A stretch of DNA of 64,000 nt from Acidobacteriota bacterium (GTDB taxonomy: Bacteria; Acidobacteriota; Terriglobia; Terriglobales; Acidobacteriaceae). Both the position numbers and the translations under genes were made by a program. Shown here in pieces: positions 34,572 to 43,143 of this stretch (positions are counted from its first letter, which is position 1; each line of letters starts with the position of its first letter). The notes under the pieces are model-generated. The model did not search any database. It was not told where the DNA came from and saw only the letters and a list, made by a program, of their open reading frames with translations. The stretch spans positions 744,001 through 808,000 of the forward strand of contig JACPYL010000010.1 of NCBI GenBank assembly GCA_016196065.1, in the 5' to 3' direction.

Positions 34572-35425
34572 CCGAACTCCGGGCCCAGAATTGCGCAACA
34601 AAACTCTGGCCGGCCCGCGTACGCGTTCGTGCCGCGGTACATTCGAGTGAGCAAGCGAGAGTAGGTAAAACCATGAACCCTCAGCAAGCTGACCGCCGCA
34701 GTGTTTCCTTTCAGACAATCCACAACCAGCATCTCGCGGGTTGACCGAGCGAGGAAGGCTTCGAGCAGATCCCCCGCTGAGGAAGCATTCTTAGCGAACC
34801 AGGGGCCGAGATGATCGGCAAATAGTCCGCGCCGGCCGAAGCTGTAGCCTTGAAGAATGCCGTTGTTGCGGATTTCCATTGTGAATTCGGGCGCGTTCTG
34901 GTGCAGAGACTCCAGCAGGAAGCGACGATCAGCACCGAAGGCTTCGTGATCGGTATCGACAATGGAATCCGAAAGCGGCGCGGTCAGCATTTCATGTGGA
35001 ACTCGATTATTGGCCCGGCGGAGGTCGGTTACGGTTCTCCGCAGAGTCCAACGTTCGATCTCGTACTCAGATACAAACCCCATCTTTTGGTACAAAGGTT
35101 GGCCCTGAGGCGTGGCGTCAAGTTTAATGGTGAAGATCTTTTGATCATCGAGGTAGTTGATCGCCGCTTCCAGGAGTCTTGTTCCAATCCCTTTGCTACG
35201 GTGTTGCGGGTCGACCAACACCATCCCGACCCATGCAAATCGATTTTCATAGGAGATTGTCGTTACCGTTCCGCACACCTTCCCGTCAAATTCCGCAACG
35301 AAGCATCCTTCCGGGCTGGCTCTGAGGAAACGCTCCCAATCGGCAGCCGTTTGATTCCAGCCTGCGATCTTGCTCAGCCCCAGTCCAGCAGCAATGTCCG
35401 CCATCGTCATGGTTCGCAGGCGCAT
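34568..35425 (-). CDS. GNAT-family N-acetyltransferase with second C-terminal domain
   Basis: A 285-aa cytoplasmic protein. The N-terminal GNAT domain (about 1-130) has the acetyl-CoA loop QHRSKGIGTRLLEAAINYL and TPQGQPLYQKMGF. The C-terminal half (about 160-285; FTMEIRNNGILQGYSFGRRG, LRVHGFTYSRLLTRMYRG) matches the arrangement of GNAT proteins with an Acetyltransf_18-type domain. ATG 35425 starts the family-like sequence MRLRTMTMADI; the frame upstream to 35659 overlaps the divergent epimerase gene. Its stop overlaps the MFS start, so the two are coupled. The acceptor substrate is unknown. Confidence 0.85.
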   Translation of the reverse strand: MRLRTMTMADIAAGLGLSKIAGWNQTAADWERFLRASPEGCFVAEFDGKVCGTVTTISYENRFAWVGMVLVDPQHRSKGIGTRLLEAAINYLDDQKIFTIKLDATPQGQPLYQKMGFVSEYEIERWTLRRTVTDLRRANNRVPHEMLTAPLSDSIVDTDHEAFGADRRFLLESLHQNAPEFTMEIRNNGILQGYSFGRRGLFADHLGPWFAKNASSAGDLLEAFLARSTREMLVVDCLKGNTAAVSLLRVHGFTYSRLLTRMYRGTNAYAGRPEFCCAILGPEFG

Positions 35426-35504
35426 GATTAACAAACTCGGAAGAATTGTAAACTGAGCGCTTCGATTACAATCGCCCTTCAGTTGTGGCAGAGCAGCTAT
35501 CGCA

Positions 35505-36542
35505 ATGTTAAGTGAGAAGACTTCAATTCGGGATGTGGCGGAGCTGGAAGCCCGGCTGAGTGAACCAGCGGAATCGACCGTGCGCGCACTCACCGAGCTT
35601 GAAGGGGACATTATCGTTCTCGGTGTCGCGGGGAAAATGGGGCCAACGCTTGCGCGCATGGCAAAGAGGGCTTCTGATGCAGCTCATGTCAAGCGGCGCG
35701 TGATCGGTGTGTCTCGATTTTCTACGCCGGGGTTGGAACTCCAGCTGAGTGAGTGGGGAATCGAAACGGTCCGATGCGATCTACTGGACCGGAAATCATT
35801 AGCCGAGCTTCCTGAAGCGGCCAACGTCGTATACATGGCCGGCATGAAATTTGGGTCGACAGGACAGGAGTCGCTGACCTGGGCGATGAACACTTATTTG
35901 CCAGGACTGGTCAGCGAGAGATATTGCAAGAGCCGGATCGCGGTTTTTTCCACGGGGAATGTTTATGGGCTCACCCCAGTTTCGCAAGGAGGCTCACGCG
36001 AGGACGACCCGCTTAATCCCACGGGCGAGTACGCTCTGAGTTGTCTGGGACGAGAACGTATCTTCGAACATTTCAGCCGGACCAACAATATTCCGATGAC
36101 GATTCTCCGACTGAACTATGCGACCGAACTCCGGTATGGCGTGCTGGTGGACATTGCGAAGCGGGTTCTTGCGGGAGATGCAGTGCCGTTGGCCATGGGA
36201 TATCTGAATGCGATATGGCAAGGCGACGCTTGCGATATGAGCTTGCAATCACTGGCGCATGCGTCGGTGCCACCCTTGGTCGTCAACATTGCCGGACCAG
36301 AGTTGCTGAGTGTTCGAAGGGTCGCGGAGGAGTTCGCCGAGAAACTGGGTAAGTCCGCGCATTTTTCAGGAGTAGAAGAGAGCGACGCTCTGTTGAGCAA
36401 TGCCGAACGAGCGTATCAATTATTTGGACGGCCCCACGTCAGTGCTGCGCAATTGACTTCCTGGATTGCAGACTGGGTCAGCCGCCGCGGTGCGACGTTG
36501 GCGAAACCAACACATTTTGAAGAACGCGCTGGGCGTTTTTGA
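35505..36542 (+). CDS. NAD-dependent epimerase/dehydratase-family protein with YxxxC active-site variant
   Basis: A 345-aa extended-SDR protein. The nucleotide-binding turn is GVAGKMG (40-46) and a Ser/Thr precedes GNVYG (149-154). The catalytic pair normally written YxxxK reads Y176-A-L-S-C180, so the lysine is missing. C-terminal substrate-domain features remain (VNIAGPELLSVRRVAEEFAE). Reduced or different chemistry is possible. It is the first gene of a plus-strand set leading to a DapA-like aldolase, SDR and UxaA-type dehydratase. Its TGA overlaps the TTG start of the next gene. It is divergent from the GNAT gene by 79 bp. Confidence 0.82.
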   Translation: MLSEKTSIRDVAELEARLSEPAESTVRALTELEGDIIVLGVAGKMGPTLARMAKRASDAAHVKRRVIGVSRFSTPGLELQLSEWGIETVRCDLLDRKSLAELPEAANVVYMAGMKFGSTGQESLTWAMNTYLPGLVSERYCKSRIAVFSTGNVYGLTPVSQGGSREDDPLNPTGEYALSCLGRERIFEHFSRTNNIPMTILRLNYATELRYGVLVDIAKRVLAGDAVPLAMGYLNAIWQGDACDMSLQSLAHASVPPLVVNIAGPELLSVRRVAEEFAEKLGKSAHFSGVEESDALLSNAERAYQLFGRPHVSAAQLTSWIADWVSRRGATLAKPTHFEERAGRF

Positions 36543-37642
36543 AATCGAAAGAAGGACGAGGCAGACCAATCCAGGTGTCGAAAAGACTTGACCCAAGACT
36601 TAGGCAAGTGCTGGCGCGAGGCACAGTCATCCCTGCCCACCCGCTCGCTCTCACTGCAGGGCGTCGGCTGGATGAACGCCGTCAGCGAGCATTAACTCGC
36701 TACTACATTGCGGCCGGAGCTGGCGGCCTCGCAGTAGGCGTTCATACAACGCAGTTTGAGATTCGAGATCCGAAGGTGGGGCTGTTTGAGCCGGTTTTAG
36801 AGCTGGCCGCCGAGGAGATGGATCGTGCGGATAGCGGCCGTTCGGAACCTCTGGTCCGCATCGGCGGCATCTGTGGAGAAACGGCGCAGGCGGTTTGCGA
36901 GGCGCAGCTGTTGGTGGATCTGCGATTCAACGCGGGCCTATTGAGTTTGGCCGCCCTGAAGAATGCAGACGATGCGGCACTCTTGTCGCACTGTCGAATC
37001 GTGGCAGACGTGCTGCCGATCATTGGCTTCTATCTGCAACCCTCGGTGGGCGGGCGCACACTCTCCTATCACTTCTGGCGCGAGTTCGTTGAGATTGATA
37101 ATGTCGTAGCCATCAAGATCGCACCCTTCAACCGTTACCAGACTCTGGATGTAGTCCGCGCGGTGACGGAATCGGGTCGAGATATCAGTCTTTACACTGG
37201 AAACGACGACAGCATCGTGATGGACCTGCTGACTCCATTTGTTTTCCAGGTCAACGGGAAAAGGGTGGAGCGGCGGATTGTTGGTGGGCTATTGGGTCAT
37301 TGGTCGGTTTGGACGAGTAGAGCAGTGGAGTTGCTGGAAGAGTGTCACTCCGCCCGGCTCCTTGAAAGTGGGTTGCCGCCGAGCTTGATTCGCAAAGGTA
37401 TTGAAGTTACGGATTGCAATGCGGCTTTCTTTGACCCCGCGCACAATTTTGCGGGATGCATCCCCGGACTGCACGAAGTTCTGCGTCGGCAGGGTTTGCT
37501 AGAAGGGATTTGGTGCTTGAACCCCTTGGAAACGCTTAGTGCCGGACAGCTCGAGGAGATCGATCGAGTGTATCGAGCGTATCCGCATTTACACGACGAC
37601 GAATTTGTCCGACAGGGGCGCGATCGATGGTTGACACCGTAA
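36539..37642 (+). CDS. Dihydrodipicolinate synthase-family (DapA-like) aldolase
   Basis: A 367-aa Schiff-base aldolase of the DHDPS/NAL superfamily, longer than DapA (about 290). The barrel begins after residue 30 (GTVIPAHPLALTAGRRLDE). The candidate Schiff-base lysine is K193 (VAIKIAP) and the supporting Tyr is Y165 (GFYLQPSVGGRT). The usual GTTGE loop is replaced by VHTTQFE, so true DapA activity is unlikely; cleavage of a 2-keto-3-deoxy sugar acid to pyruvate is a better guess given the neighbouring dehydratase. The TTG start at 36539 overlaps the previous stop; GTG 36575 is an alternative. Confidence 0.8.
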   Translation: MKSKEGRGRPIQVSKRLDPRLRQVLARGTVIPAHPLALTAGRRLDERRQRALTRYYIAAGAGGLAVGVHTTQFEIRDPKVGLFEPVLELAAEEMDRADSGRSEPLVRIGGICGETAQAVCEAQLLVDLRFNAGLLSLAALKNADDAALLSHCRIVADVLPIIGFYLQPSVGGRTLSYHFWREFVEIDNVVAIKIAPFNRYQTLDVVRAVTESGRDISLYTGNDDSIVMDLLTPFVFQVNGKRVERRIVGGLLGHWSVWTSRAVELLEECHSARLLESGLPPSLIRKGIEVTDCNAAFFDPAHNFAGCIPGLHEVLRRQGLLEGIWCLNPLETLSAGQLEEIDRVYRAYPHLHDDEFVRQGRDRWLTP

Positions 37643-37741
37643 GTCACGCGGTTTTAGGAAGACAGGTTGCTTGCACGTTGGACGCGCAACAATCTTGCTG
37701 CAGGAATGTTAGTTTCTAAAGGAACCTTACCGGACTTCTTC

Positions 37742-38518
37742 ATGGGCCATCCTCTACTTGACCTTAAAGACCGAACTGCTGTCGTGGTTGGCGGAACAAG
37801 CGGCATCGGCTTGGCGCTCAGCAAGGCACTCGCACAGGCAGGAGCGAACGTAATACCTACCGGCCGTCGCGCGGAACTGGTCAGGGACGCCGCATCCGAG
37901 GTGGAGAAACTTGGCGGGCGCTCTCTTGTCGCAACCTGCGATGTCCATGACAACGCCAGCCTCGAACAATTGCTGCAGGTTGTTTGCGAATCGTTTGGCA
38001 GCGTTGAGATTCTGGTGAACTGTGCTGGACGAACCAAGCGCATGCCCACCCTGGAGTTCCCGGATTCGGAGTGGGACGCGATACTTGAAACCAATCTCAA
38101 GGGTACGTTGCGTGCGTGTCGAGTGTTTGGCCGGCACATGGTTTCTCGGGGCTACGGACGAATCATTAATATCGGCTCTCTTTCATCCTTTGTCGGTCTC
38201 TATGAGGTCGCTGCCTACTGCGCGAGCAAGGGCGCGGTGGCTTCGCTTACCAAAGCCCTTGCGGTTGAGTGGGCGAAGTTTGGAGTATGCGTTAACGCGC
38301 TGGCCCCAGGAGTTTTTCGAACTGACATGAATGCTGCGTTGCTCGACGGCACAGAGCGGGGAAGGGAATTTCTTTTACGAACTCCCATGCGGCGCTTCGG
38401 ACAACTCGATGAGCTTGCCGGGGCCGCGGTGTTTCTTGCTTCAGACGCGGCGAGCTTCGTCACTGGGCAGTTGCTGGTTGTGGACGGCGGTTTTCTTTCC
38501 AGCGGCGTTAACCAGTAA
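37742..38518 (+). CDS. Short-chain dehydrogenase/reductase
   Basis: A 258-aa classical SDR: cofactor motif GGTSGIG (17-23), NCAG (93-96), catalytic S146, Y159 and K163, and the PG motif after the active site. The C-terminal pattern VTGQLLVVDGGF is normal. The acidic/basic residue after strand 2 (TGRR) suggests NADP preference. By neighbours (UxaA-type dehydratase, aldolase) it may interconvert a keto-sugar acid and an aldonate, as gluconate-5-dehydrogenase-like SDRs do. ATG 37742 best fits the family length; TTG 37667 with AGGA upstream would add 25 residues. Confidence 0.88.
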   Translation: MGHPLLDLKDRTAVVVGGTSGIGLALSKALAQAGANVIPTGRRAELVRDAASEVEKLGGRSLVATCDVHDNASLEQLLQVVCESFGSVEILVNCAGRTKRMPTLEFPDSEWDAILETNLKGTLRACRVFGRHMVSRGYGRIINIGSLSSFVGLYEVAAYCASKGAVASLTKALAVEWAKFGVCVNALAPGVFRTDMNAALLDGTERGREFLLRTPMRRFGQLDELAGAAVFLASDAASFVTGQLLVVDGGFLSSGVNQ

Positions 38519-38563
38519 GGAATTCCGTACAATCTAGAACCGCAGTGCTGAGGATCAGCCGTA

Positions 38564-40213
38564 ATGCAGAATGTAGTTCTTAAGCTGCACCCCAATGACA
38601 ACGTGCTGATCGCTCTCCGCGACCTGCGCGAAGGGGAGAAGATTACATTCTCCGAGCAGGTGTTCGTTCTTACCTCGGACGTTCCTGCCAAACACAAATT
38701 CGTAACCGAAGATCTCTCGCCCGGCGCGGATGTGCATATGTATGGAGTGTTGGTGGGGAAGGCCGCGCAGCCGATCAAGAAGGGATCGGCGCTGAATCCC
38801 CGAAACGTCCGGCATGATGCGCTGCCCTTTCGGGATAAATCGGCGGAACTGACCTGGACTCCCCCTGATGTCTCGCGTTGGCGCAATCGCAAATTCCTCG
38901 GATACCGCAGAGCCGACGGCCAGGTCGGCACGCGGAATTATTGGTTAGTGGTGCCCCTGGTTTTCTGCGAGAACCGGAACATCGAAGTTCTCAAACAGGC
39001 TTTTGAAGAAGAGTTGGGATTTGCGCGTCCAAAGATTTACCGGCAGCTGGTTGCTGAAATGGTCAGGCTGTACCGGGAAGGCAAGCTGGACGACATCGGC
39101 TCGCAACCGGGTGAATCAGCCGTGCAAGGGGCCGCCAAGCCTGCGATTTTTGAGAATGTCGACGGCATCAAATTCCTCTCGCATCAAGCCGGGTGCGGGG
39201 GTACTCGAGAAGACGGGAATAATCTGTGTGCGCTGATCGCGGGCTACCTTCACCATCCGAACGTCGCCGGAGCTACCGTGCTGAGTCTTGGGTGCCAGAA
39301 TTCGCAGGTCAGCATTTTGCGAGAGCAAATTGCCCGGCGTGATCCCAACTTCAGCAAACCACTTTTGGTATTCGAGCAACAGAAAAGTGGCTCCGAGTTC
39401 CTGATGATTTCGGAGGCGATCAGAGACACATTCATAGGTCTGGCGAACATCAACAAGAGCAACCGGTCTCCCGCGCCACTTTCAGACCTATGTGTCGGGT
39501 TGAAATGCGGTGGTTCGGATGGCTTTTCGGGAATCTCAGCTAATCCGGCGGTGGGTCATGTGTCCGATTTGATCGCGGCGCTCGGAGGCAGGACGATTCT
39601 TTCGGAATTTCCCGAACTGTGTGGAGTCGAGCAGTCGCTCATCAATCGCTGTAGTCGGAAGGAAGTTGCGGATCGTTTCATCGAACTCATGCGCGATTAC
39701 GCGGCTCGCGCCAAGGCTGTCCGCTCTGGCTTCGACATGAACCCCTCGCCGGGCAATATCAAAGATGGTCTGGTGACGGATGCGATGAAATCCGCGGGCG
39801 CGGCCCGCAAGGGCGGTACGTCTCCAGTCACCGCAGTGCTCGACTACCCGGAATATTCCACAGAACCAGGACTTAACCTGCAGTGCACGCCCGGCAATGA
39901 TGTTGAGTGTGTAACGGCTCAGGTGGGCGCTGGGGCCAATGTTGTTTTGTTTACGACTGGGCTGGGTACTCCAACTGGCAACCCGGTAGCTCCGGTTGTT
40001 AAGATCTCCACCAATTCTGATCTTGCCCAACGGATGCACGACATCGTCGACGTCGACGCCGGCCCGATCATTTCGGGCGAAAGGACAATTGAAGAAATGG
40101 GAGAGGCGCTTCTGGAATCGATCATTCAAATCGCCAGTGGCGAGATTCGAACCAAGGCCGAGTCCTTGGGGCAGGATGATTTCATTCCATGGAAACGCGG
40201 CGTGTCGCTCTGA
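38564..40213 (+). CDS. uxaA: UxaA/GarD-family sugar-acid dehydratase (altronate-dehydratase-like)
   Basis: A 549-aa enzyme with an N-terminal SAF domain (about 1-90; LKLHPNDNVLIALRDLREGE) and a large C-terminal domain (about 105-549; GYRRADGQVGTRNYWLVVPL, HQAGCGGTREDGNN, GLKCGGSDGFSGISANPAVG). These are the conserved blocks of altronate and galactarate dehydratases, which are iron-dependent and remove water from aldonates or aldarates. In the uronate pathway the product would be 2-keto-3-deoxygluconate, which an aldolase such as the upstream DapA-like protein could split. GAGGAT precedes ATG 38564. Altronate versus galactarate cannot be decided from sequence. Confidence 0.88.
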   Translation: MQNVVLKLHPNDNVLIALRDLREGEKITFSEQVFVLTSDVPAKHKFVTEDLSPGADVHMYGVLVGKAAQPIKKGSALNPRNVRHDALPFRDKSAELTWTPPDVSRWRNRKFLGYRRADGQVGTRNYWLVVPLVFCENRNIEVLKQAFEEELGFARPKIYRQLVAEMVRLYREGKLDDIGSQPGESAVQGAAKPAIFENVDGIKFLSHQAGCGGTREDGNNLCALIAGYLHHPNVAGATVLSLGCQNSQVSILREQIARRDPNFSKPLLVFEQQKSGSEFLMISEAIRDTFIGLANINKSNRSPAPLSDLCVGLKCGGSDGFSGISANPAVGHVSDLIAALGGRTILSEFPELCGVEQSLINRCSRKEVADRFIELMRDYAARAKAVRSGFDMNPSPGNIKDGLVTDAMKSAGAARKGGTSPVTAVLDYPEYSTEPGLNLQCTPGNDVECVTAQVGAGANVVLFTTGLGTPTGNPVAPVVKISTNSDLAQRMHDIVDVDAGPIISGERTIEEMGEALLESIIQIASGEIRTKAESLGQDDFIPWKRGVSL

Positions 40214-40256
40214 AATACCTTGCAATTGATCCAGCTATCGAATCACTAGAGGACAA

Positions 40257-42287
40257 ATAAAAGCGATTCTGATTTTCGGATTCTGTGTTGCGTGGACTGC
40301 AAGTATTTTTGCAGCGAATGATCCTGCCCCGGAAGCGTTTCGAGTGTTCGCAACTCCCGCGAAAGAAGCGCCGGTCATTTCGGCGTATCTGAAATATCAA
40401 ACGGAGACGGCATGGGACGACGACGACCAGCGCGTCAAAGCCTGGAGCGGAATACGGACTGAGCAGGATCTGTTGCGCATCCAGCGAGAGTTGGAACGAA
40501 ATCTGCTCGGGATGCTGGGCGGACTTCCGCGTGAAAGAACGCCGCTGCATCCGCAGATTACCGGGACAGTTCAAATGACCGGCTTTCATATCGAGAAGTT
40601 GATTTATGAGAGTCTTCCGGGTGTTTACGTTTCCGCTCTTGTGTACGTCCCGGAAGATGGGGTCAAGAGTCATCCAGCGGTGCTGGTGCCCGTAGGCCAT
40701 GCGCCGAACGGAAAGGACTATTATCAAGCACTTTGTCAGCGGCTGGTGCAGCGCGGATACGTCGTGATCAGCTGGGATGCCGTGGGGCAGGGCGAACGCA
40801 GTCAGTTTTGGGATGCAAAAGCAGCAAGGAGCCGCTACAACCTGATTTGCGCCGAACATGCCGTGATGGCGAATCTCGCATTTCTCGCCAACACAAATCT
40901 TGCCCGATGGGAAGTTTGGGACGGCGTGCGTGCGGTGGACTATTTGCTGACGCGGCCCGAGGTGGATCCACAGCGCATCAATATCGCGGGCACAAGCGGC
41001 GGCGGATTCCAGGCGGCCCACATCGCTGCTCTGGATCGTCGCATCAAAGTCGCAATTCCTTCCTGTTACATCACCGCTCTCCCGATGCGTGTGTACAACC
41101 GGATATTCAAAGATCCTGATAGTGACCCGGAACAGGATCTCTACGGGATGGTCTCGAACCACGTCGACCATGCAGGGCTGCTGCTGATGATGTATCCGCG
41201 CCCGGTGTTCGTGGCGGCGGCGGTTCTGGATTTTTTCCCAATTGAAGGAACGCGTAAGACGGTGCGGGAGGTGTCGGATCTATACAGTAAATTCCAACAT
41301 GGCGACCGCATTGGGTGGACGGAGGGATATCACGACCATCAGTTCTCTGCTGAAAATCAGGAAGCAGCCCTGGATTTTCTGGATCGCTTCAACGGAATGC
41401 CGAAGAGGCAAGGGTTGCCGGTGGTTAAACAACTCGACGACAAGACGCTACAGTGCACACGGACCGGCCAGGTAATGCTCGACTTCCCAAACGCCCGATC
41501 AATGATGGACGTGATCCGCGATTATTATCTGGAACACAAGAACCAGCCAGCAACGACTCTGCGACAGCTCTATGAATCCAAACTCAACCCGCGAATCAAC
41601 TCATGGAGGGTTGCGGAATTTGAGCGTGCGGATCCCGGAAGGGAAGAGATCCGCTGGGAAGCACGCGGGAGTTCAGATTTCGAAGGCGTCACGATCGAAA
41701 AATATTCGCTTCATCACAGTCGATATCTTGAGCTGCCGCTTTTGTACATTCACCAAGCCCACAGTGGCCGCCGCAAGGTGATGTTGTGGTTTGGGGAAAA
41801 CGGTAAAGTGACAGTGCAGGACTGGCCGGCTGTATCGAAGTATCTCGCGGCTGGGTACGATATTCTTTCCGTCGACCCGCGCGGCCTTGGGGAGACCCGC
41901 ATGCCATACAAGGTGGTGTCGCCCGACGATCCTACGCTGGCGCAAGCCGATATCGAGCGTGCTTATGTGAGTCCGCTTTCTGGGGTTCTGAGCGACTACG
42001 TCTATAACTCGTTGCTGACCGGTCGGCCGTACTTCCTGCAAATGATCGAAGATGCAGAGATTGCCACCCGGTTCTTCCAAGGACACTTCGACCCGCATGC
42101 CGAATTTGTGGTCACTGGAACGCATGATGCGTATACCTTGGCCAGCGCGATTTCCGAAGCACTTCCGAACGTCAGCCTCGTCCCACAACCGGATGGTCAA
42201 ATCATCAAGTGGTCTGAAATTGTGGATCGCAAAACGGAGATATGGCCGATTGAGTACTTGCTCCCGAGCGGGGCATACATTCACTGA
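40257..42287 (+). CDS. Secreted acetylxylan-esterase-like alpha/beta hydrolase; initiation codon unclear
   Basis: The first conventional start in frame is GTG 40344 (647 aa), but that would skip a good signal peptide encoded just upstream (AILIFGFCVAWTASIFAAND, from 40263). AGAGGA sits right before an ATA at 40257, where an ATG would be expected; ATT 40266 is another rare possibility. The mature protein has an N-terminal hydrolase domain with GTSGGG nucleophile elbow, SWDAVGQGER and GYHDHQFS supplying the likely His. A second, degenerate hydrolase-like half follows from about residue 450 (VMLWFGENG, ILSVDPRGLGETRM, VTGTHDA). It is probably an esterase removing acyl groups from a polysaccharide in the periplasm. 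Confidence 0.75.
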   Translation: MKAILIFGFCVAWTASIFAANDPAPEAFRVFATPAKEAPVISAYLKYQTETAWDDDDQRVKAWSGIRTEQDLLRIQRELERNLLGMLGGLPRERTPLHPQITGTVQMTGFHIEKLIYESLPGVYVSALVYVPEDGVKSHPAVLVPVGHAPNGKDYYQALCQRLVQRGYVVISWDAVGQGERSQFWDAKAARSRYNLICAEHAVMANLAFLANTNLARWEVWDGVRAVDYLLTRPEVDPQRINIAGTSGGGFQAAHIAALDRRIKVAIPSCYITALPMRVYNRIFKDPDSDPEQDLYGMVSNHVDHAGLLLMMYPRPVFVAAAVLDFFPIEGTRKTVREVSDLYSKFQHGDRIGWTEGYHDHQFSAENQEAALDFLDRFNGMPKRQGLPVVKQLDDKTLQCTRTGQVMLDFPNARSMMDVIRDYYLEHKNQPATTLRQLYESKLNPRINSWRVAEFERADPGREEIRWEARGSSDFEGVTIEKYSLHHSRYLELPLLYIHQAHSGRRKVMLWFGENGKVTVQDWPAVSKYLAAGYDILSVDPRGLGETRMPYKVVSPDDPTLAQADIERAYVSPLSGVLSDYVYNSLLTGRPYFLQMIEDAEIATRFFQGHFDPHAEFVVTGTHDAYTLASAISEALPNVSLVPQPDGQIIKWSEIVDRKTEIWPIEYLLPSGAYIH

Positions 42288-42413
42288 ACTCTTGCCTTGA
42301 TGAAAACTCAAATATTTGTCACTGGCTCAGCGGCAAAAGTACGTTGCGGAACCAGGGGAGGCTAAGCATCGCCGTGCAAATCGAAATTTTGCCGGCAGGC
42401 AACAAGTTCAATT

Positions 42414-43124
42414 TCATTTCCGCTTGTCCACCAATCGAATCAAGCCAAATCGTTCTGGGACGTGAAAGGTGTTCTTCATCGGAGCCTGCCAGGTCACCTC
42501 ATGTTGGTCCGACGGCGGACCTTCGCTCCGGAACAGGTTGATGCGAAGCACGTTTCCGGGAACTGCTGGCCGAGTATCGATGGACGCAATTGGAATACGC
42601 ATCGCGGCATACCATGTGTGCGACGCCGCATCGATCCGTGCCTTCACTTCAAATCCTGAATTCCATGTCCACCCGTCTTCGTGATGCGGTTTGTGCAGGT
42701 CGATATCCAGGTCGATCCACTCCGCCTGAGGTGACACTTCGAATTCTTTGTAGCGTTGAATATCTTTGAAGTCGGAACCGATAAATACTTCGGCGACGTT
42801 CCAATTCCACAACTGGTTCGTCTCTCGATCCGTAGCCGGCGAAGGCTTCAGATACAGTTGCTGGTAGGGGCAGATAAATAAGAAGTAGATATTGTCCTTT
42901 GTCCATCGCGTGCGCACCTCGGTGCGATACCGGGGCAAAACGTTCCCTTGAGTGTCTTTCTCTACGAAAGTCTGGGAGGACGCGTGCCAGAACGGGGACG
43001 TGGGATCGAGGTCCAAGGCGATATCTTGGGCGGCGCGGATACTCTCAATCACCGCCTGATCCGCTGCAGCTGCCATGCTTGAGAAAAGCAGCAACATCAA
43101 CAGTGTCTTAACGAAACCATTCAT
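42414..43124 (-). CDS. Secreted CBM9-like carbohydrate-binding protein
   Basis: A 236-aa protein with signal peptide FVKTLLMLLLFSSMAAAADQ and one domain resembling family 9 carbohydrate-binding modules / DOMON-like sugar binders: FWHASSQTFVEKDTQG, RTRWTKDNIYFLFICPY, NVAEVFIGSD, EVSPQAEWIDLDID and a final MRIPIASIDTRP, INLFRSEG. ATG 43124 follows AGGAG at 7 nt; the 43226 frame lacks this. It lies 19 bp downstream of a TIM-barrel gene on the same strand, so binding and cleavage of the same glycan are likely. No catalytic residues are evident. Confidence 0.82.
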   Translation of the reverse strand: MNGFVKTLLMLLLFSSMAAAADQAVIESIRAAQDIALDLDPTSPFWHASSQTFVEKDTQGNVLPRYRTEVRTRWTKDNIYFLFICPYQQLYLKPSPATDRETNQLWNWNVAEVFIGSDFKDIQRYKEFEVSPQAEWIDLDIDLHKPHHEDGWTWNSGFEVKARIDAASHTWYAAMRIPIASIDTRPAVPGNVLRINLFRSEGPPSDQHEVTWQAPMKNTFHVPERFGLIRLVDKRK

Positions 43125-43143
43125 CAGAATGCTCCTGTACGCC

